A stretch of DNA of 64,000 nt from Microbacterium ginsengiterrae (GCF_014205075.1 NZ_JACHMU010000001.1:1178001-1242000); one strand, 5' to 3'. Positions 43,436 to 55,605 are shown, counted from the first letter of the stretch. Translations and numbers: made by a program. Notes: generated by a model from the letters alone, not told the origin.

Positions 43436-44502
43436 CAGTTCGACCCCTTCTTCTTCGCACGCTTCTTGCTCACCGGCTGCTGACGCTTCGGGGCGGCCTG
43501 CTTGGCCTTCTCCGCTTCTTCCAGCAGACGGCGCTGCTCGGCCTCGTACGCAGCCATCGGAACGACCTTGCCCGAGGAATCGATCGCCTTGCCCTTGCGA
43601 GCCAGGCGCTCCTCGCGAGCCTTCGCCGCCTCAGAACCGGGGGTGGGCATCTCACGGATGACGAGGAACTGCTGAGCCATGGTCCACAGGTTCGAGATGA
43701 ACCAGTAGACGACGACACCGAGCGGGAAGAAGACACCGGAGAAGATGAAGCCCAGCGGCAGCACGTAGAGCATGATCTTCTGCATCTGGTAGGCCTGGCC
43801 GGTCTTCGCCTCGGGCGAGAGGTTCTTCGAGATGATCTGCAGCTGCGTGAAGAACTGCGACGCGATCATGAGCACGACGAGGATCACCAGCAGGACGATC
43901 GCGACGGTGTTCTGCGTCTCGACGGCGTTGCCGAGCGTGCCGTGCAGTGAGACGGTTCCGAAGATCGTCGCGTCGTAGAACTCCTGCGTGAGCTCGGCGC
44001 TGAGGAAGCCGACTCCACCGAGCCCCGCCTGCGCGTGCTTGGTGACGTCGTTGAGCACACTGAACAGCGCGAAGAAGATCGGCATCTGCACGATGAGCGG
44101 CAGACAGCTCGACATCGGCGACGTGCCGTGCTTCTTGTACAGCGCCATGGTCTCGCGGCTCATCGCCTCGCGAGAGAGCTGGTCCTTCTTGCCCTTGTAC
44201 TTCGCCTGGATCTTCTTCATCTCCGGCGCGATCTCCATCATCTTGCGCTGGCTCTTGATCTGCCGCACGAACAGGGGAAATACCGAAGCACGGACGACGA
44301 TGACCAGACCGACGATCGACAGGATCCAGGTGATGCCGGATGCCGCGGGCAGACCCACCGCGGTGAACAGCCAATGCCATGCCACGAGGATGAGCTCGAC
44401 GGCCCACTTCAGCGGCCACAGGATCGTGCCGAGCAGATCGAAACCACCTCCGCCGGAATCCGGAGCGGGCGTCGCAGACGCGAGCAGAAGGTCAAGACCC
44501 AC
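43435..44502 (-). CDS. yidC: Membrane protein insertase YidC
   Basis: A 355-aa Oxa1/YidC/Alb3 protein. A first helix (LKWAVELILVAWHWLFTAV) leads to the conserved core with the positively charged cytoplasmic hairpin (KSQRKMMEIAPEMKKIQAKYKG by motif), LPLIVQMPIFFALFSVL, and the last helices with a YVLPLGFIFSGVFFPLGVVVYWFISNL block. The C-terminal 60 residues are Lys/Glu/Ala-rich and end in KKRAKKKG, probably a ribosome-binding tail. GTG start. It inserts membrane proteins with or without SecYEG. Confidence 0.97.
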   Translation of the reverse strand: MGLDLLLASATPAPDSGGGGFDLLGTILWPLKWAVELILVAWHWLFTAVGLPAASGITWILSIVGLVIVVRASVFPLFVRQIKSQRKMMEIAPEMKKIQAKYKGKKDQLSREAMSRETMALYKKHGTSPMSSCLPLIVQMPIFFALFSVLNDVTKHAQAGLGGVGFLSAELTQEFYDATIFGTVSLHGTLGNAVETQNTVAIVLLVILVVLMIASQFFTQLQIISKNLSPEAKTGQAYQMQKIMLYVLPLGFIFSGVFFPLGVVVYWFISNLWTMAQQFLVIREMPTPGSEAAKAREERLARKGKAIDSSGKVVPMAAYEAEQRRLLEEAEKAKQAAPKRQQPVSKKRAKKKGSN

Positions 44503-44505
44503 TGT

Positions 44506-44856
44506 TCAGTCCTTTCGAGAGGGGACGACGAAACCTCGTGCGGTCAGGTCGTATCGGAAATGGTCGTGCGGACGGACGTCGTCGACGCCGCCCTGAGTCC
44601 AGGGGTTGCACCGCAGGATGCGCCATCCGGAGAGGGCCGCTCCCTTGATGGCACCGTGCTGCTGCACCGCTCCTACAGCGTAAGCCGAGCAGGAGGGGTA
44701 GTACGCGCACACGTCCCCGTAGATCGGGGAGATCACCGCGCGATATGCGGTGAGGAACGCCAGGACGAGGTTGCGAGGGATCAGCGGGATGCTGCGCACG
44801 AGGTCAGTGGCATGCAGGTGCCCTGTGCCCATCGCATAGGAAGGCAGGGCGCTCAT
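44506..44856 (-). CDS. yidD: Membrane protein insertion efficiency factor YidD
   Basis: A 116-aa protein with the family core LAFLTAYRAVISP, CAYYPSCSAYAVGAVQQHGAIKG, WRILRCNPWTQGGVDDV. The amphipathic start anchors it at the membrane near YidC. It lies 3 nt before yidC and overlaps rnpA by 4 nt. The N-terminal 35 residues and the C-terminal tail after VDDV are longer than in E. coli. Confidence 0.96.
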   Translation of the reverse strand: MSALPSYAMGTGHLHATDLVRSIPLIPRNLVLAFLTAYRAVISPIYGDVCAYYPSCSAYAVGAVQQHGAIKGAALSGWRILRCNPWTQGGVDDVRPHDHFRYDLTARGFVVPSRKD

Positions 44857-45203
44857 GAGCGGGTCGCCGCTCGATCGAGCCTGGCGAGACACCGCGTGAC
44901 GTCGGCCTTGAGCTCACCGAATGTCGCGGTCGCAGATGCAGGAAGGGCACGGATGACGACATCCGTGCCCTCTGGGACGTCTGCGATCGCCTCCGCGCAC
45001 ACGGCTTTCAGTCGCCGACGCACGGTGTTGCGGATCACAGCTGTACCCACCTGCTTGCTGATGATGAACCCGAATCGGGGTTCGCGCGCTTCGCCGGTCG
45101 TCAACATCGAGGTGACGACACGGCCGCCCCCGCACCGGACACCGCGACGGACGACCGACCTGTAGTCAGTGCCTCGCGTCAGTCGGAACGGACGGGCGAG
45201 CAC
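44853..45203 (-). CDS. rnpA: Ribonuclease P protein component
   Basis: A 116-aa basic protein that helps RNase P RNA bind precursor tRNA. RLTRGTDYRSVVRRGVR, RFGFIISKQVGTAVIRNTVRRRLKAV (the RNR-type motif is RNTVRRR) and DVVIRALPASA are present. GTG at 45203 lies 6 nt after the rpmH stop; no good ribosome binding site is visible, so translation is probably coupled to rpmH. Confidence 0.97.
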   Translation of the reverse strand: MLARPFRLTRGTDYRSVVRRGVRCGGGRVVTSMLTTGEAREPRFGFIISKQVGTAVIRNTVRRRLKAVCAEAIADVPEGTDVVIRALPASATATFGELKADVTRCLARLDRAATRS

Positions 45204-45208
45204 GAGGC

Positions 45209-45346
45209 TTACGCCGAGAGCTCGGTGCGGCCCTTCGCGCGGCGGGCCGACAGGATGCCGCGGCCGGCGCGGGTGCGCATGCGGGCGCGGAAGCCGTGCT
45301 TCTTGGCGCGACGACGGTTGTTGGGCTGGAACGTGCGCTTGCTCAT
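45209..45346 (-). CDS. rpmH: Ribosomal protein bL34
   Basis: A 45-aa, strongly basic 50S protein: [20 protein letters not shown], then [19 protein letters not shown] and LSA at the end, the invariant L34 pattern. It is the first gene of the left-arm train and marks the conserved rpmH-dnaA junction; it is divergent from dnaA. The ATG has a GGAGTGATT spacer region upstream. Confidence 0.98.
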   Translation of the reverse strand: MSKRTFQPNNRRRAKKHGFRARMRTRAGRGILSARRAKGRTELSA

Positions 45347-45667
45347 GGAATCACTCCGGAAATGTTGTCACCGGATGAGTACGACCGGAGACATAGGGAA
45401 CTGCCCAGAACCGGGCATAAGTCAACCGATTAAGGGTACGTCTTGGCGGCGCGGAGAGCAAATTGCCCGCGCCGGCGCATCCCGACCCCGTCGAGGTACT
45501 GATCAATTATCCACAGGGAGGCCATGGACCGTGCGCGGGACACACCCCGGGTTCTCCACAGGCAGCTTGCCCAGAACAGCGCGGATGACTACCGTTGCAG
45601 ACGAAGTTATCCACAGGGAGAAGCCGGGGCCACGAGCCCGTTCCTCCACAACCCGTCCGGAGCCCAG
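45347..45667. other. rpmH-dnaA intergenic region with DnaA boxes
   Basis: A 321-bp spacer with divergent promoters. Two identical 14-mers TTATCCACAGGGAG start at 45507 and 45607, exactly 100 bp apart, each with a perfect DnaA box. A one-mismatch box TTCTCCACA lies between them at 45552-45560 and a weaker one at 45642-45650. They suit autoregulation of dnaA or form part of a bipartite origin. Confidence 0.8.
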
Positions 45668-47053
45668 ATGTCCTCTTCCGCCCAGCCCGACGTACCGATC
45701 TGGGCCCAGGTGCTGGACCTGCTGGAGCAGGACGACCGCGTCACCCCACAGCTGCAGGGCTTCCTCAGCCTCGCCGTGCCCGCCGGCGTCATGAGCGGGA
45801 CGCTCTATCTCGATGTGCCGAACGATCTCACCGCAGCGCAGATCAACAAGCGTCTGCGCGTTCCCCTGATGGAAGGTCTCGCCCGGCTCGGGCAGGAGGT
45901 CACCTCGTTCCGGGTGGTCGTGAACCACGAGCTCGCCGAGCAGCAGACCACGCCCATCGCGGTGGCGGACTTCGGACGTCCGGAGGCACCTCGCACAGAC
46001 CTCCCCCTCGAGCAGCCGGCTCGGCACGAGTCACGCCTGAACCCGAAGTACACCTTCGACAACTTCGTCATCGGCCAGTCCAACCGATTCGCCCACGCCG
46101 CGGCGGTCGCTGTCGCGGAAGCGCCGGCGAAGGCGTACAACCCGCTGTTCATCTACGGCGACTCCGGTCTCGGCAAGACGCACCTCCTGCACGCCATCGG
46201 CGACTACGCGCAGTCGCTCTACACCGGAGTCAAGGTCCGTTACGTCTCGAGCGAGGAGTTCACGAACGACTTCATCAACTCGATCGCGAACAACCGCGGC
46301 TCGGCGTTCCAGGCGCGGTACCGCGATGTCGACATCCTTCTCATCGACGACATCCAGTTCCTGCAGGGTCGCGCCGAGACCCAGGAGACGTTCTTCCACA
46401 CGTTCAACACGCTCCACGATCACAACAAGCAGATCGTGATCACGAGTGACGTCGCTCCCAAGCACCTCACCGGTTTCGAGGACCGCATGCGCAGCCGCTT
46501 CGAATGGGGTCTCATCACCGACGTGCAGGCGCCCGACCTCGAGACGCGCATCGCGATCCTCCGTAAGAAGGCACAGAGCGAGGCTCTGCACATCCCCGAC
46601 GAGGTCCTCGAGTACATCGCGACCATCGTCTCGTCGAACATCCGTGAGCTGGAGGGTGCGCTCATCCGCGTCTCGGCGTTCGCGAGCCTGAACCGCTCCC
46701 CGCTGGACATCTCCCTCGCCCAGTCCGTGCTGCGCGACATCGTCGACACGGCCGAGGACAACATCATCTCGCCGACCGACATCATCACGGCCACCGCCCA
46801 ATACTTCAAGCTCACGGTCGACGACCTGTACGGATCGAGCCGTTCTCAGCAGATCGCCACGGCCCGACAGATCGCCATGTACCTCTGCCGTGAGCGGACC
46901 AACCTGTCGCTGCCGAAGATCGGCCAGCTGTTCGGCAACCGCGACCACACCACCGTCATGTACGCGTACAAGAAGATCAGCGACCTCATGAAGGAGCGCC
47001 GCTCCATCTACAACCAGGTCACCGAGATCACCACTCAGCTCGGCCGTCGCTGA
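45668..47053 (+). CDS. dnaA: Chromosomal replication initiator DnaA
   Basis: A 461-aa initiator. Domain I (IWAQVLDLLEQ) is followed by a linker of about 50 residues; the AAA+ domain has Walker A GDSGLGKT (164-171), Walker B LLIDDIQF and the sensor regions; domain IV has SLPKIGQLFGNRDHTTVMYAYKKI by motif, the DnaA-box-binding helix-turn-helix. ATG at 45668 is the family start. It binds the boxes in the flanking spacers and opens oriC. Confidence 0.98.
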   Translation: MSSSAQPDVPIWAQVLDLLEQDDRVTPQLQGFLSLAVPAGVMSGTLYLDVPNDLTAAQINKRLRVPLMEGLARLGQEVTSFRVVVNHELAEQQTTPIAVADFGRPEAPRTDLPLEQPARHESRLNPKYTFDNFVIGQSNRFAHAAAVAVAEAPAKAYNPLFIYGDSGLGKTHLLHAIGDYAQSLYTGVKVRYVSSEEFTNDFINSIANNRGSAFQARYRDVDILLIDDIQFLQGRAETQETFFHTFNTLHDHNKQIVITSDVAPKHLTGFEDRMRSRFEWGLITDVQAPDLETRIAILRKKAQSEALHIPDEVLEYIATIVSSNIRELEGALIRVSAFASLNRSPLDISLAQSVLRDIVDTAEDNIISPTDIITATAQYFKLTVDDLYGSSRSQQIATARQIAMYLCRERTNLSLPKIGQLFGNRDHTTVMYAYKKISDLMKERRSIYNQVTEITTQLGRR

Positions 47054-47474
47054 ACACGCCGGATCCGGAGTTGACAGCGGTACGCCGCATCCCGTTAGAT
47101 GCGGCTTTGCACATGTGGATAACTTGTGGATGAATCCGAAGTTCCTCGGGACGAATGTGTGCGAATCCCGGCATACTGTGGATAACTCCGGGGAGAGCGG
47201 ATTTCAGCGGCACCCTGTTTTCACGCGGATTCCTCATCGATTCCACATGTCACACCCGTGTAGTTCCTTACGGCCGCTTGCTATCCACCGAGTTATCCAC
47301 AGTATCCACAGGTGTTAACACCGTTAAGAAGTTAATCCTCTGGAAGCGCGATCCGATCACCTCGAAGGTGCGGAAACCCGGCGTATGGCGCACTGTCGCT
47401 GTGGGGATACGATGGGAACCCCCTGAGGTGGCCGAACCCACGCAGGTCTTGTAATTCACGACGAGGGAGCGCCA
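47054..47474. other. Origin of replication (oriC) between dnaA and dnaN
   Basis: Perfect DnaA boxes: TGTGGATAA at 47114-47122 and 47177-47185, and TTATCCACA at 47293-47301. Near-boxes lie at 47125-47133 (TGTGGATGA), 47281-47289 and 47302-47310 (GTATCCACA). An A/T-rich segment with GTTAACACC and TTAAGAAGTTAA at 47312-47336 is the likely unwinding element. No gene is present. Confidence 0.9.
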
Positions 47475-48617
47475 GTGAGGTTCCAGGTCAACCGCGATGT
47501 CTTCAGCGAAGCAGTGTCGTTCGTCGTCAAGCTGCTTCCGCAGCGCAACCCCCAGCCGATCCTGGCCGGTGTGCTGATCGAAGCCGGCGATGACGGACTG
47601 ACGCTCTCCGCCTTCGACTACGAGGCATCCGCACGGACGACCATCGATGCCACGGTGGACACTCCTGGCACGATCCTCGTCCACGGTCGACTGCTCTCCG
47701 ACATCGCCAGCCGCCTTCCGAACGCGCCGATCGAGATCGCCGTCGAGGAGGACGGTGGCATCGCCGTCACCTGCGGATCGGCTCGATTCACGCTCGCAGC
47801 CATGCCGGTGGAGGAATATCCGTCGATCCCCGAGGTCACAGGGTCGTCCGGCGTCGTGCCGGCCGATGACTTCGGCACCGCGATCGCACAGGTCGGGTTC
47901 GCCGCATCCCGCGACGATGTGACCCCCGTGCTCACGGGTGTGCAGCTCGAGGTGTCCGGCCAGAACCTCAGCCTCGTCGCCACCGACCGCTACCGCGTCT
48001 CGCTCCGAGACGTCCCGTGGGACGGCGAGGCGTCCGAGCAGACGGCGCTCGTACCAGCCAGGACTCTGACCGAGGTCGGGAAGACGTTCGGTCACGCCGG
48101 TACCATCCAGGTCGCGTTCTCCGGCAGCGGCGATCGTGAGATCATCGCCTTCACCGCGGGCAACAAGACCGTCACGTCGCTGCTCATCAAGGGAAACTTC
48201 CCTCCCGTCCGGCGCCTGTTCCCCGAGCAGACCGACCACTACGCGGTCGTCAACACCGCCGACCTCATCGAAGCCGTGCGCCGCGTCGCGCTCGTGCTCG
48301 ATCGCGCCGCACCGCTGCGGTTCACCTTCACGTCGGACAGTGTCACGATGGACGCGTCGGGGAGCGAGCAGGCCAGGGCATCCGAATCCGTCGACGCGCA
48401 CCTCTCCGGCGGCGCCGATGTCACGCTCGGGCTCAACCCGCAGTACCTCACCGAGGCGCTGAGTGCGGTCAAGAGCGAGTTCGTGCGGGTGACGTTCACC
48501 TCGAGCGACAACGCCAACAAGCTCAGCCCTGTTCTCATCACGAGCCAGACGTCGGTCGACCAGGCAGGTTCCGACTCGTTCAAGTACCTGCTGCAGCCCA
48601 ATCTGCTCCTGCGTTGA
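47475..48617 (+). CDS. dnaN: DNA polymerase III subunit beta (sliding clamp)
   Basis: A 380-aa clamp of three similar domains: MRFQVNRDVFSEAVSFVVKLLP, RFTLAAMPVEEYPSIP, VGFAASRDDVTPVLTGVQLEV and LMPVR-like C-terminus ending FKYLLQPNLLLR. GTG start preceded by GAGGGA. It encircles DNA and tethers polymerase. A G/C-rich hairpin follows the stop. Confidence 0.98.
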   Translation: MRFQVNRDVFSEAVSFVVKLLPQRNPQPILAGVLIEAGDDGLTLSAFDYEASARTTIDATVDTPGTILVHGRLLSDIASRLPNAPIEIAVEEDGGIAVTCGSARFTLAAMPVEEYPSIPEVTGSSGVVPADDFGTAIAQVGFAASRDDVTPVLTGVQLEVSGQNLSLVATDRYRVSLRDVPWDGEASEQTALVPARTLTEVGKTFGHAGTIQVAFSGSGDREIIAFTAGNKTVTSLLIKGNFPPVRRLFPEQTDHYAVVNTADLIEAVRRVALVLDRAAPLRFTFTSDSVTMDASGSEQARASESVDAHLSGGADVTLGLNPQYLTEALSAVKSEFVRVTFTSSDNANKLSPVLITSQTSVDQAGSDSFKYLLQPNLLLR

Positions 48618-48650
48618 CCGGCGGGCGCCGGATGAGCCGGCCCCGCCGGT
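48617..48650 (+). terminator. G/C-rich hairpin after dnaN
   Basis: A 9-bp outer stem ACCGGCGGG/CCCGCCGGT (48617-48625 with 48642-48650) with additional inner pairing; no U-tract. recF has its own promoter just after it, which supports a terminator role. Confidence 0.5.
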
Positions 48651-48665
48651 GTCAGCGCCCGAGGA

Positions 48666-48671
48666 TAGGGT
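48666..48671 (+). promoter_or_regulatory. -10 hexamer TAGGGT, leaderless recF
   Basis: Ends 7 nt before the G of GTG at 48678, so recF would be transcribed from its own start codon. Confidence 0.65.
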
Positions 48672-48677
48672 GACGTC

Positions 48678-49913
48678 GTGATCGTGGAGCACCTGAACCT
48701 GGTCGACTTCCGCAACTACGAGGCCGCCGACCTGCAGCTCCTCCCTGGGCCGAACGTCCTGGTCGGCCGGAACGGGCAGGGCAAGACCAACCTCGCAGAG
48801 GCCGTCGTCTTCCTCGCCACGCTCGGCTCGCACCGGGTGTCGGCGGATGCGCCGATGGTGCGGGACGGAAAGGATTTCGCCGTCGTCCGTGCACGGCTGT
48901 CCGTCGGCGAACGGCGGGTGCTCACCGAGGTGCAGATCAATCGCCAGGGGTCGAACAAGGCGCGCATCAACGGGTCGCCGTCGAAGACGAGCGAGCTGCC
49001 GAGGTACGCCCATGTCGTCCTCTTCGCACCGGAGGATCTGCAGATCGTCCGCGGCGATCCGTCATCGCGACGTCGCTTTGCCGATCAACTGCTCATTCAG
49101 CGCACACCGCGCATGGCCGGAGTCCTCGCTGACTACGATCGCGTGCTGAAACAGCGCACCGCCCTGTTGAAATCGGCGAGGGCCCGCGGTGTCCGCGGCG
49201 AAGGACTCAGCACGCTGGACGTGTGGGATGACAAGCTCGTCGCGCTCGGATCCGAGATCATCGACGCCCGGATGCGGCTCGCGACCGACATGCAGCAGCC
49301 GCTGGCCGCGGCTTACACCGCGATCGCCGGCGCAGACCACCGACCGCAGCTGGAATGGGCGCTGTCGGTGACCGGTGGCGACCCGGAGGAGGGCGACCTC
49401 TCCCCCACTGATTCGCGTGGTGCACTGGCCGACATGTTCCGGACCGCCCTTCTCGCCAAGCGCACGCAGGAGATCGACCGAGGGCTCACCCTCGTCGGAC
49501 CGCACCGGGACGACCTTCTTCTCCGGGTGCGCGATCTTCCCGTCAAGGGCTACGCATCGCACGGCGAATCCTGGTCCGTCGCGCTGGCGCTGCGACTGGC
49601 CTCGGCGGAACTGCTGCGTGCCGAGTCCCCCGCCGGCGACCCCGTCCTCATCCTCGACGACGTGTTCGCGGAGCTCGACGCGGATCGACGTCAGCGCCTC
49701 GCGTCGCTCACCGCCGGATACGAGCAGGTCATCGTCACGGCGGCCGTCGAGGAGGACATCCCGGAGCCCCTTCACCGTCACGTCGTCCGGATCCACGCGG
49801 GTACGATCAGCGATGAGCGGGGCCCGGCACAGACGGAGACATCCGGAGAGGCCGCGACGCCTGCCGAGAACGATGCACCGGAAGAATCCGACGATCAGGA
49901 GGAGCAGCCGTGA
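48678..49913 (+). CDS. recF: DNA replication/repair protein RecF
   Basis: A 411-aa SMC-like ATPase that loads RecA at gaps. Walker A GRNGQGKT (30-37), the ABC signature HGESWSVALALRLASAE and Walker B LILDDVFAELD are intact. The C-terminal 35 residues are a Glu/Pro-rich tail without family counterpart. GTG is leaderless. The stop overlaps the dciA start by 4 nt (GTGA). Confidence 0.97.
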   Translation: MIVEHLNLVDFRNYEAADLQLLPGPNVLVGRNGQGKTNLAEAVVFLATLGSHRVSADAPMVRDGKDFAVVRARLSVGERRVLTEVQINRQGSNKARINGSPSKTSELPRYAHVVLFAPEDLQIVRGDPSSRRRFADQLLIQRTPRMAGVLADYDRVLKQRTALLKSARARGVRGEGLSTLDVWDDKLVALGSEIIDARMRLATDMQQPLAAAYTAIAGADHRPQLEWALSVTGGDPEEGDLSPTDSRGALADMFRTALLAKRTQEIDRGLTLVGPHRDDLLLRVRDLPVKGYASHGESWSVALALRLASAELLRAESPAGDPVLILDDVFAELDADRRQRLASLTAGYEQVIVTAAVEEDIPEPLHRHVVRIHAGTISDERGPAQTETSGEAATPAENDAPEESDDQEEQP

Positions 49914-50395
49914 CCGACGCGGACGCCCCTGAGACCGTCGCGACGTACCTGCGCCTGCGCGGGCTGAAGCCGAGCTCGAAGAGCTGGAAGCGTCGGCGCC
50001 GCATCGTCGATGATGACGACAATGCACCGTTCACGCCAGGACGCGACCCCGGTGCGCTCGGATCCATCCTCGATTCGCTCAGCCGCGAGGCGGGCTGGGA
50101 GATCACGCTCGCCCGCGAGGATCTCGTCAGACAGTGGGCGGAACTCGCCGGTCACGACACGGCGAAGCACTCCGAGCCGGTCTCTCTCGAGAACGGGATG
50201 CTGACGGTGAAGTGCGATTCGACGGCATGGGCGAAGAACCTGCAGTTCATGCGAGCGACCATTCTCACCGAGATCGGGCGGCGCTACCCGCATGCCGGTG
50301 TGGAGAACCTCCGCTTCATCGGACCGGACGTCCCTTCTTGGAAATGGGGGCCCAGAGCCGTCCCAGGGCGGGGTCCGCGCGATACCTACGGGTAG
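49910..50395 (+). CDS. DUF721 protein (DciA-like helicase-loading factor)
   Basis: A 161-aa protein with the DUF721 core: DPGALGSILDSLSREAGWE, VRQWAELAGHDTAKHSEPVSLENGMLTVKCDSTAWAKNLQFMRATIL, then a KH-like hint and a Pro/Gly/Arg-rich tail ending in PGRGPRDTYG. In other bacteria DciA loads DnaB at the origin where no DnaC exists; actinobacteria use it. Its place between recF and gyrB is standard. GTG start overlaps recF by 4 nt. Confidence 0.93.
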   Translation: MTDADAPETVATYLRLRGLKPSSKSWKRRRRIVDDDDNAPFTPGRDPGALGSILDSLSREAGWEITLAREDLVRQWAELAGHDTAKHSEPVSLENGMLTVKCDSTAWAKNLQFMRATILTEIGRRYPHAGVENLRFIGPDVPSWKWGPRAVPGRGPRDTYG

Positions 50396-50472
50396 GACAC
50401 CACGAAAGGGGTCCGGATCGATTTCAGGGCCACACACGGGCGTTCAGCGACGGAATCACCTCCGGAGGAGGC

Positions 50473-52560
<2,088 letters not shown>

Positions 52561-52586
52561 CGCGCATCCGGATCTGAGAGAAGCAC

Positions 52587-55160
52587 ATGACTGACGAAGA
52601 ACGCCCTGACATCAACGAGGCGCACGAACACGGCAAGATCGACCAGGTCGACCTGCAGTCGGAGATGCAGCGCAGCTACCTCGACTACGCGATGGCCGTC
52701 ATCGTCGGGCGCGCCCTGCCCGACGTGCGGGACGGACTCAAGCCCGTCCACCGCCGCGTGATCTACGGCATGTACGACGGCGGATACCGCCCCGACAAGT
52801 CGTTCTCCAAGTGCGCCCGCGTCGTCGGCGAGGTGATGGGTCAGTATCACCCGCACGGTGACACCGCGATCTACGACACCCTCGTCCGACTCGTGCAGCC
52901 GTGGGCGCTGCGTTACCCGCTGGCTCTCGGCCAGGGGAACTTCGGCTCCCCCGGCAACATGGGCGCGGCCGCCCCCCGGTACACCGAGACGAAGATGGCT
53001 CCGCTCGCGCTCGAGATGGTGCGCGACATCGAAGAGGAGACCGTCGACTTCCAGGACAACTACGACGGCCAGACCCAGGAGCCCGTCGTCCTGCCGTCGC
53101 GCTTCCCGAACCTGCTCGTCAACGGCTCGGTCGGCATCGCGGTCGGCATGGCCACGAACATCCCGCCGCACAACCTCCGCGAGGTGGCCGATGCCGCGCT
53201 GTGGGCGCTGGAGAACCCGGAGCTTCCGCGCGAGGAGCTCCTGGAAGGGCTGATCAAGCGGATCCCCGGTCCCGACTTCCCGACGGGTGCGCAGATCCTC
53301 GGCACCAAGGGCATCCAGGAGGCCTACCGGACCGGCCGCGGATCCATCACGATGCGCGCAGTCGTGGACGTCGAGGAGATCCAGGGCCGCACCTGCCTCG
53401 TGATCACCGAGCTCCCCTACCAGGTCAACCCCGACAACCTCGCCGTCAAGATCGGCGACCTCGCCCGCGACGGCAAGGTGACGGGCATCGCGGACATCCG
53501 CGATGAGACCAGTGACCGTACCGGCCAGCGACTCGTCGTCGTCCTCAAGCGGGATGCCGTCGCCAAGGTCGTGCTGAACAACCTGTACAAGCACACGCAG
53601 CTGCAGGACAACTTCGGCGCGAACATGCTGGCGATCGTCGAAGGCGTGCCGCGCACGCTCGCGCTCGACGGCTTCATCGCGAACTGGATCACCCACCAGA
53701 TCGACGTGATCGTCCGGCGCACGATCTTCCGCCTTCGCAAGGCCGAGGAGCGGATGCACATCCTGCGCGCCTACCTGAAGGCGCTCGACGCGCTCGACGA
53801 GGTCATCGCGTTGATCCGCCGCTCCCCCACGCCGCAGGAGGCGAACGAAGGTCTGCAGCGACTCCTCGAGATCGACGACATCCAGGCGGATGCCATCCTC
53901 GCGATGCAGCTGCGTCGCCTGGCCGCCCTCGAGCGCCAGAAGATCGTCGACGAGGCAACCGAGCTCGAGGCCAAGATCGCCGACTTCAAGGCGATCCTCG
54001 CCGACGAGGCCCGTCAGCGTGCGATCATCCGCGAGGAGCTCACGGAGATCGTCGAACGCTTCGGCGACGAGCGCCGCACGCACATCCTGCACGGCTTCGA
54101 CGGCGACGTGTCGATGGAAGACCTCATCGCCGAGGAGGAGATGGTCGTCACCGTCACTCGCGACGGTTACATCAAGCGCACGCGCAGCGACAACTACCGG
54201 TCGCAGCACCGCGGCGGCAAGGGAGTCAAGGGTGCGCAGCTGCGCGCCGACGACATCGTCGAGCACTTCTTCGTCACCACCACGCACCACTGGCTGCTGG
54301 TGTTCACGGACAAGGGTCGCGTCTACCGGACGAAGACCTACGAGATCCCCGAGGCCGGCCGTGACGCCAAGGGCAGTCACGTCGCGAATCTCCTCGCCCT
54401 GCAGCCGGACGAGAACATCGCGCAGATCCTCGCGCTGGCGGACTACGACGAGGCGGAGTACCTCGTGCTCGCCACCCGCGACGGACTGGTGAAGAAGACG
54501 CGTCTGAGCGAGTACGACACCAATCGTCAGGGCGGCGTGATCGCCATCCGCCTCCGTGAGGACGACGAACTCGTCAGCGCGATGATCGTCGACGCCACCG
54601 ACGACATCCTCCTCATCTCCCGGCACGGCATGTCCCTGCGCTTCAATGCGACCGACGAGGCGCTGCGTCCGATGGGACGCGCGACCGCCGGTGTGAAGGG
54701 CATGAGCTTCCGCGGTGAGGACACGCTCCTTTCGGCATCCGTCGCCGACGAGGACGGGTACGTGTTCGTCGTGACCGACGGCGGCTACGCCAAGCGCACC
54801 GCGATCAGCGAATATCGGGTGCAGGGACGCGGCGGCATCGGCATCAAGGTCGCCAAGCTCAACGACGACAGGGGCGTCCTCGCAGGCGGTCTGATCGTCA
54901 GTGAGGACGACGAGGTCTTGGTGGTTCTGTCCAGCGGCAAGGTGGTACGCTCTGCCGTGGCCGAGGTGCCTGCGAAGGGTCGAGACACCATGGGAGTGGT
55001 GTTCGCCCGGACGTCCGAGAAGGATCGCATCCTCGCAATCGCCCGCAACGGAGAGCGGGGCCTCGACGAGGTCGAGGCGGAGACGGCATCCGACGGAGCC
55101 GCACCCGAATCGGCACCGGCCCCCGAAACTGACCCGAGCCCTGAGGAAACAGACGCATGA
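52587..55160 (+). CDS. gyrA: DNA gyrase subunit A
   Basis: An 857-aa subunit with the catalytic Tyr132 in APRYTETKM, the GyrA-box region and six beta-pinwheel repeats in the C-terminal half. The quinolone region has [10 protein letters not shown]: Thr93 sits at the place of E. coli Ser83, and Asp97 at that of Asp87. The C-terminal tail after residue 830 is acidic and Pro-rich. It follows gyrB by 26 bp and overlaps the DUF3566 gene by 4 nt. Confidence 0.98.
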   Translation: MTDEERPDINEAHEHGKIDQVDLQSEMQRSYLDYAMAVIVGRALPDVRDGLKPVHRRVIYGMYDGGYRPDKSFSKCARVVGEVMGQYHPHGDTAIYDTLVRLVQPWALRYPLALGQGNFGSPGNMGAAAPRYTETKMAPLALEMVRDIEEETVDFQDNYDGQTQEPVVLPSRFPNLLVNGSVGIAVGMATNIPPHNLREVADAALWALENPELPREELLEGLIKRIPGPDFPTGAQILGTKGIQEAYRTGRGSITMRAVVDVEEIQGRTCLVITELPYQVNPDNLAVKIGDLARDGKVTGIADIRDETSDRTGQRLVVVLKRDAVAKVVLNNLYKHTQLQDNFGANMLAIVEGVPRTLALDGFIANWITHQIDVIVRRTIFRLRKAEERMHILRAYLKALDALDEVIALIRRSPTPQEANEGLQRLLEIDDIQADAILAMQLRRLAALERQKIVDEATELEAKIADFKAILADEARQRAIIREELTEIVERFGDERRTHILHGFDGDVSMEDLIAEEEMVVTVTRDGYIKRTRSDNYRSQHRGGKGVKGAQLRADDIVEHFFVTTTHHWLLVFTDKGRVYRTKTYEIPEAGRDAKGSHVANLLALQPDENIAQILALADYDEAEYLVLATRDGLVKKTRLSEYDTNRQGGVIAIRLREDDELVSAMIVDATDDILLISRHGMSLRFNATDEALRPMGRATAGVKGMSFRGEDTLLSASVADEDGYVFVVTDGGYAKRTAISEYRVQGRGGIGIKVAKLNDDRGVLAGGLIVSEDDEVLVVLSSGKVVRSAVAEVPAKGRDTMGVVFARTSEKDRILAIARNGERGLDEVEAETASDGAAPESAPAPETDPSPEETDA

Positions 55161-55561
55161 GCACAGTAGCCGACAAGCTGGCGAAGAAGTCCACGCGCAA
55201 GACCGGCGGCAAGCAGGTCCGGCTGCGCCTGGTGTACATCGACTTCTGGTCGGCCGTGAAGCTGTCCTTCCTGGCAGCAGTGGCGATGGCCATCGTGACG
55301 ATGGTGTCGTTCTTCCTCATCTACCTCGTGCTGCAGGCGACCAACCTCATCGCGCAGGCGGACGAGTTCGTCGGCAACGTCACCGACGGCGGGGTCTCGC
55401 TGGCCTCGCTGCTCGGACTGCCGCAGGTGATGGCGTTCGCCGCCGTCGTCTCGATCCTCAACCTCATCGTCTTCACGGTGCTCGGTGCGGTCGTGGCGGG
55501 TATCTACAACCTCGCCGTGAAGGTGACCGGCGGGCTGCTGGTCGGCTTCATGTCGAACTGA
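55157..55561 (+). CDS. DUF3566 transmembrane protein
   Basis: A 134-aa membrane protein: basic N-terminus ([16 protein letters not shown]), then [33 protein letters not shown] (first helix), [60 protein letters not shown] by segments (two further helices). It is co-transcribed with gyrA (4-nt overlap) in nearly all actinobacteria (Rv0007 in M. tuberculosis). Its role is unknown. Confidence 0.93.
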   Translation: MSTVADKLAKKSTRKTGGKQVRLRLVYIDFWSAVKLSFLAAVAMAIVTMVSFFLIYLVLQATNLIAQADEFVGNVTDGGVSLASLLGLPQVMAFAAVVSILNLIVFTVLGAVVAGIYNLAVKVTGGLLVGFMSN

Positions 55562-55571
55562 CGATCTGCTG

Positions 55572-55605
55572 ACGAAGGGCGGATGCTTCGGCATCCGCCC
55601 TTCGT
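55572..55605 (+). terminator. Terminator after gyrB-gyrA-DUF3566, UUCG loop
   Basis: A perfect 15-bp stem (55572-55586 with 55591-55605) closed by a UUCG tetraloop, 10 bp after the stop. Very stable; a short T/C run follows. Confidence 0.88.
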
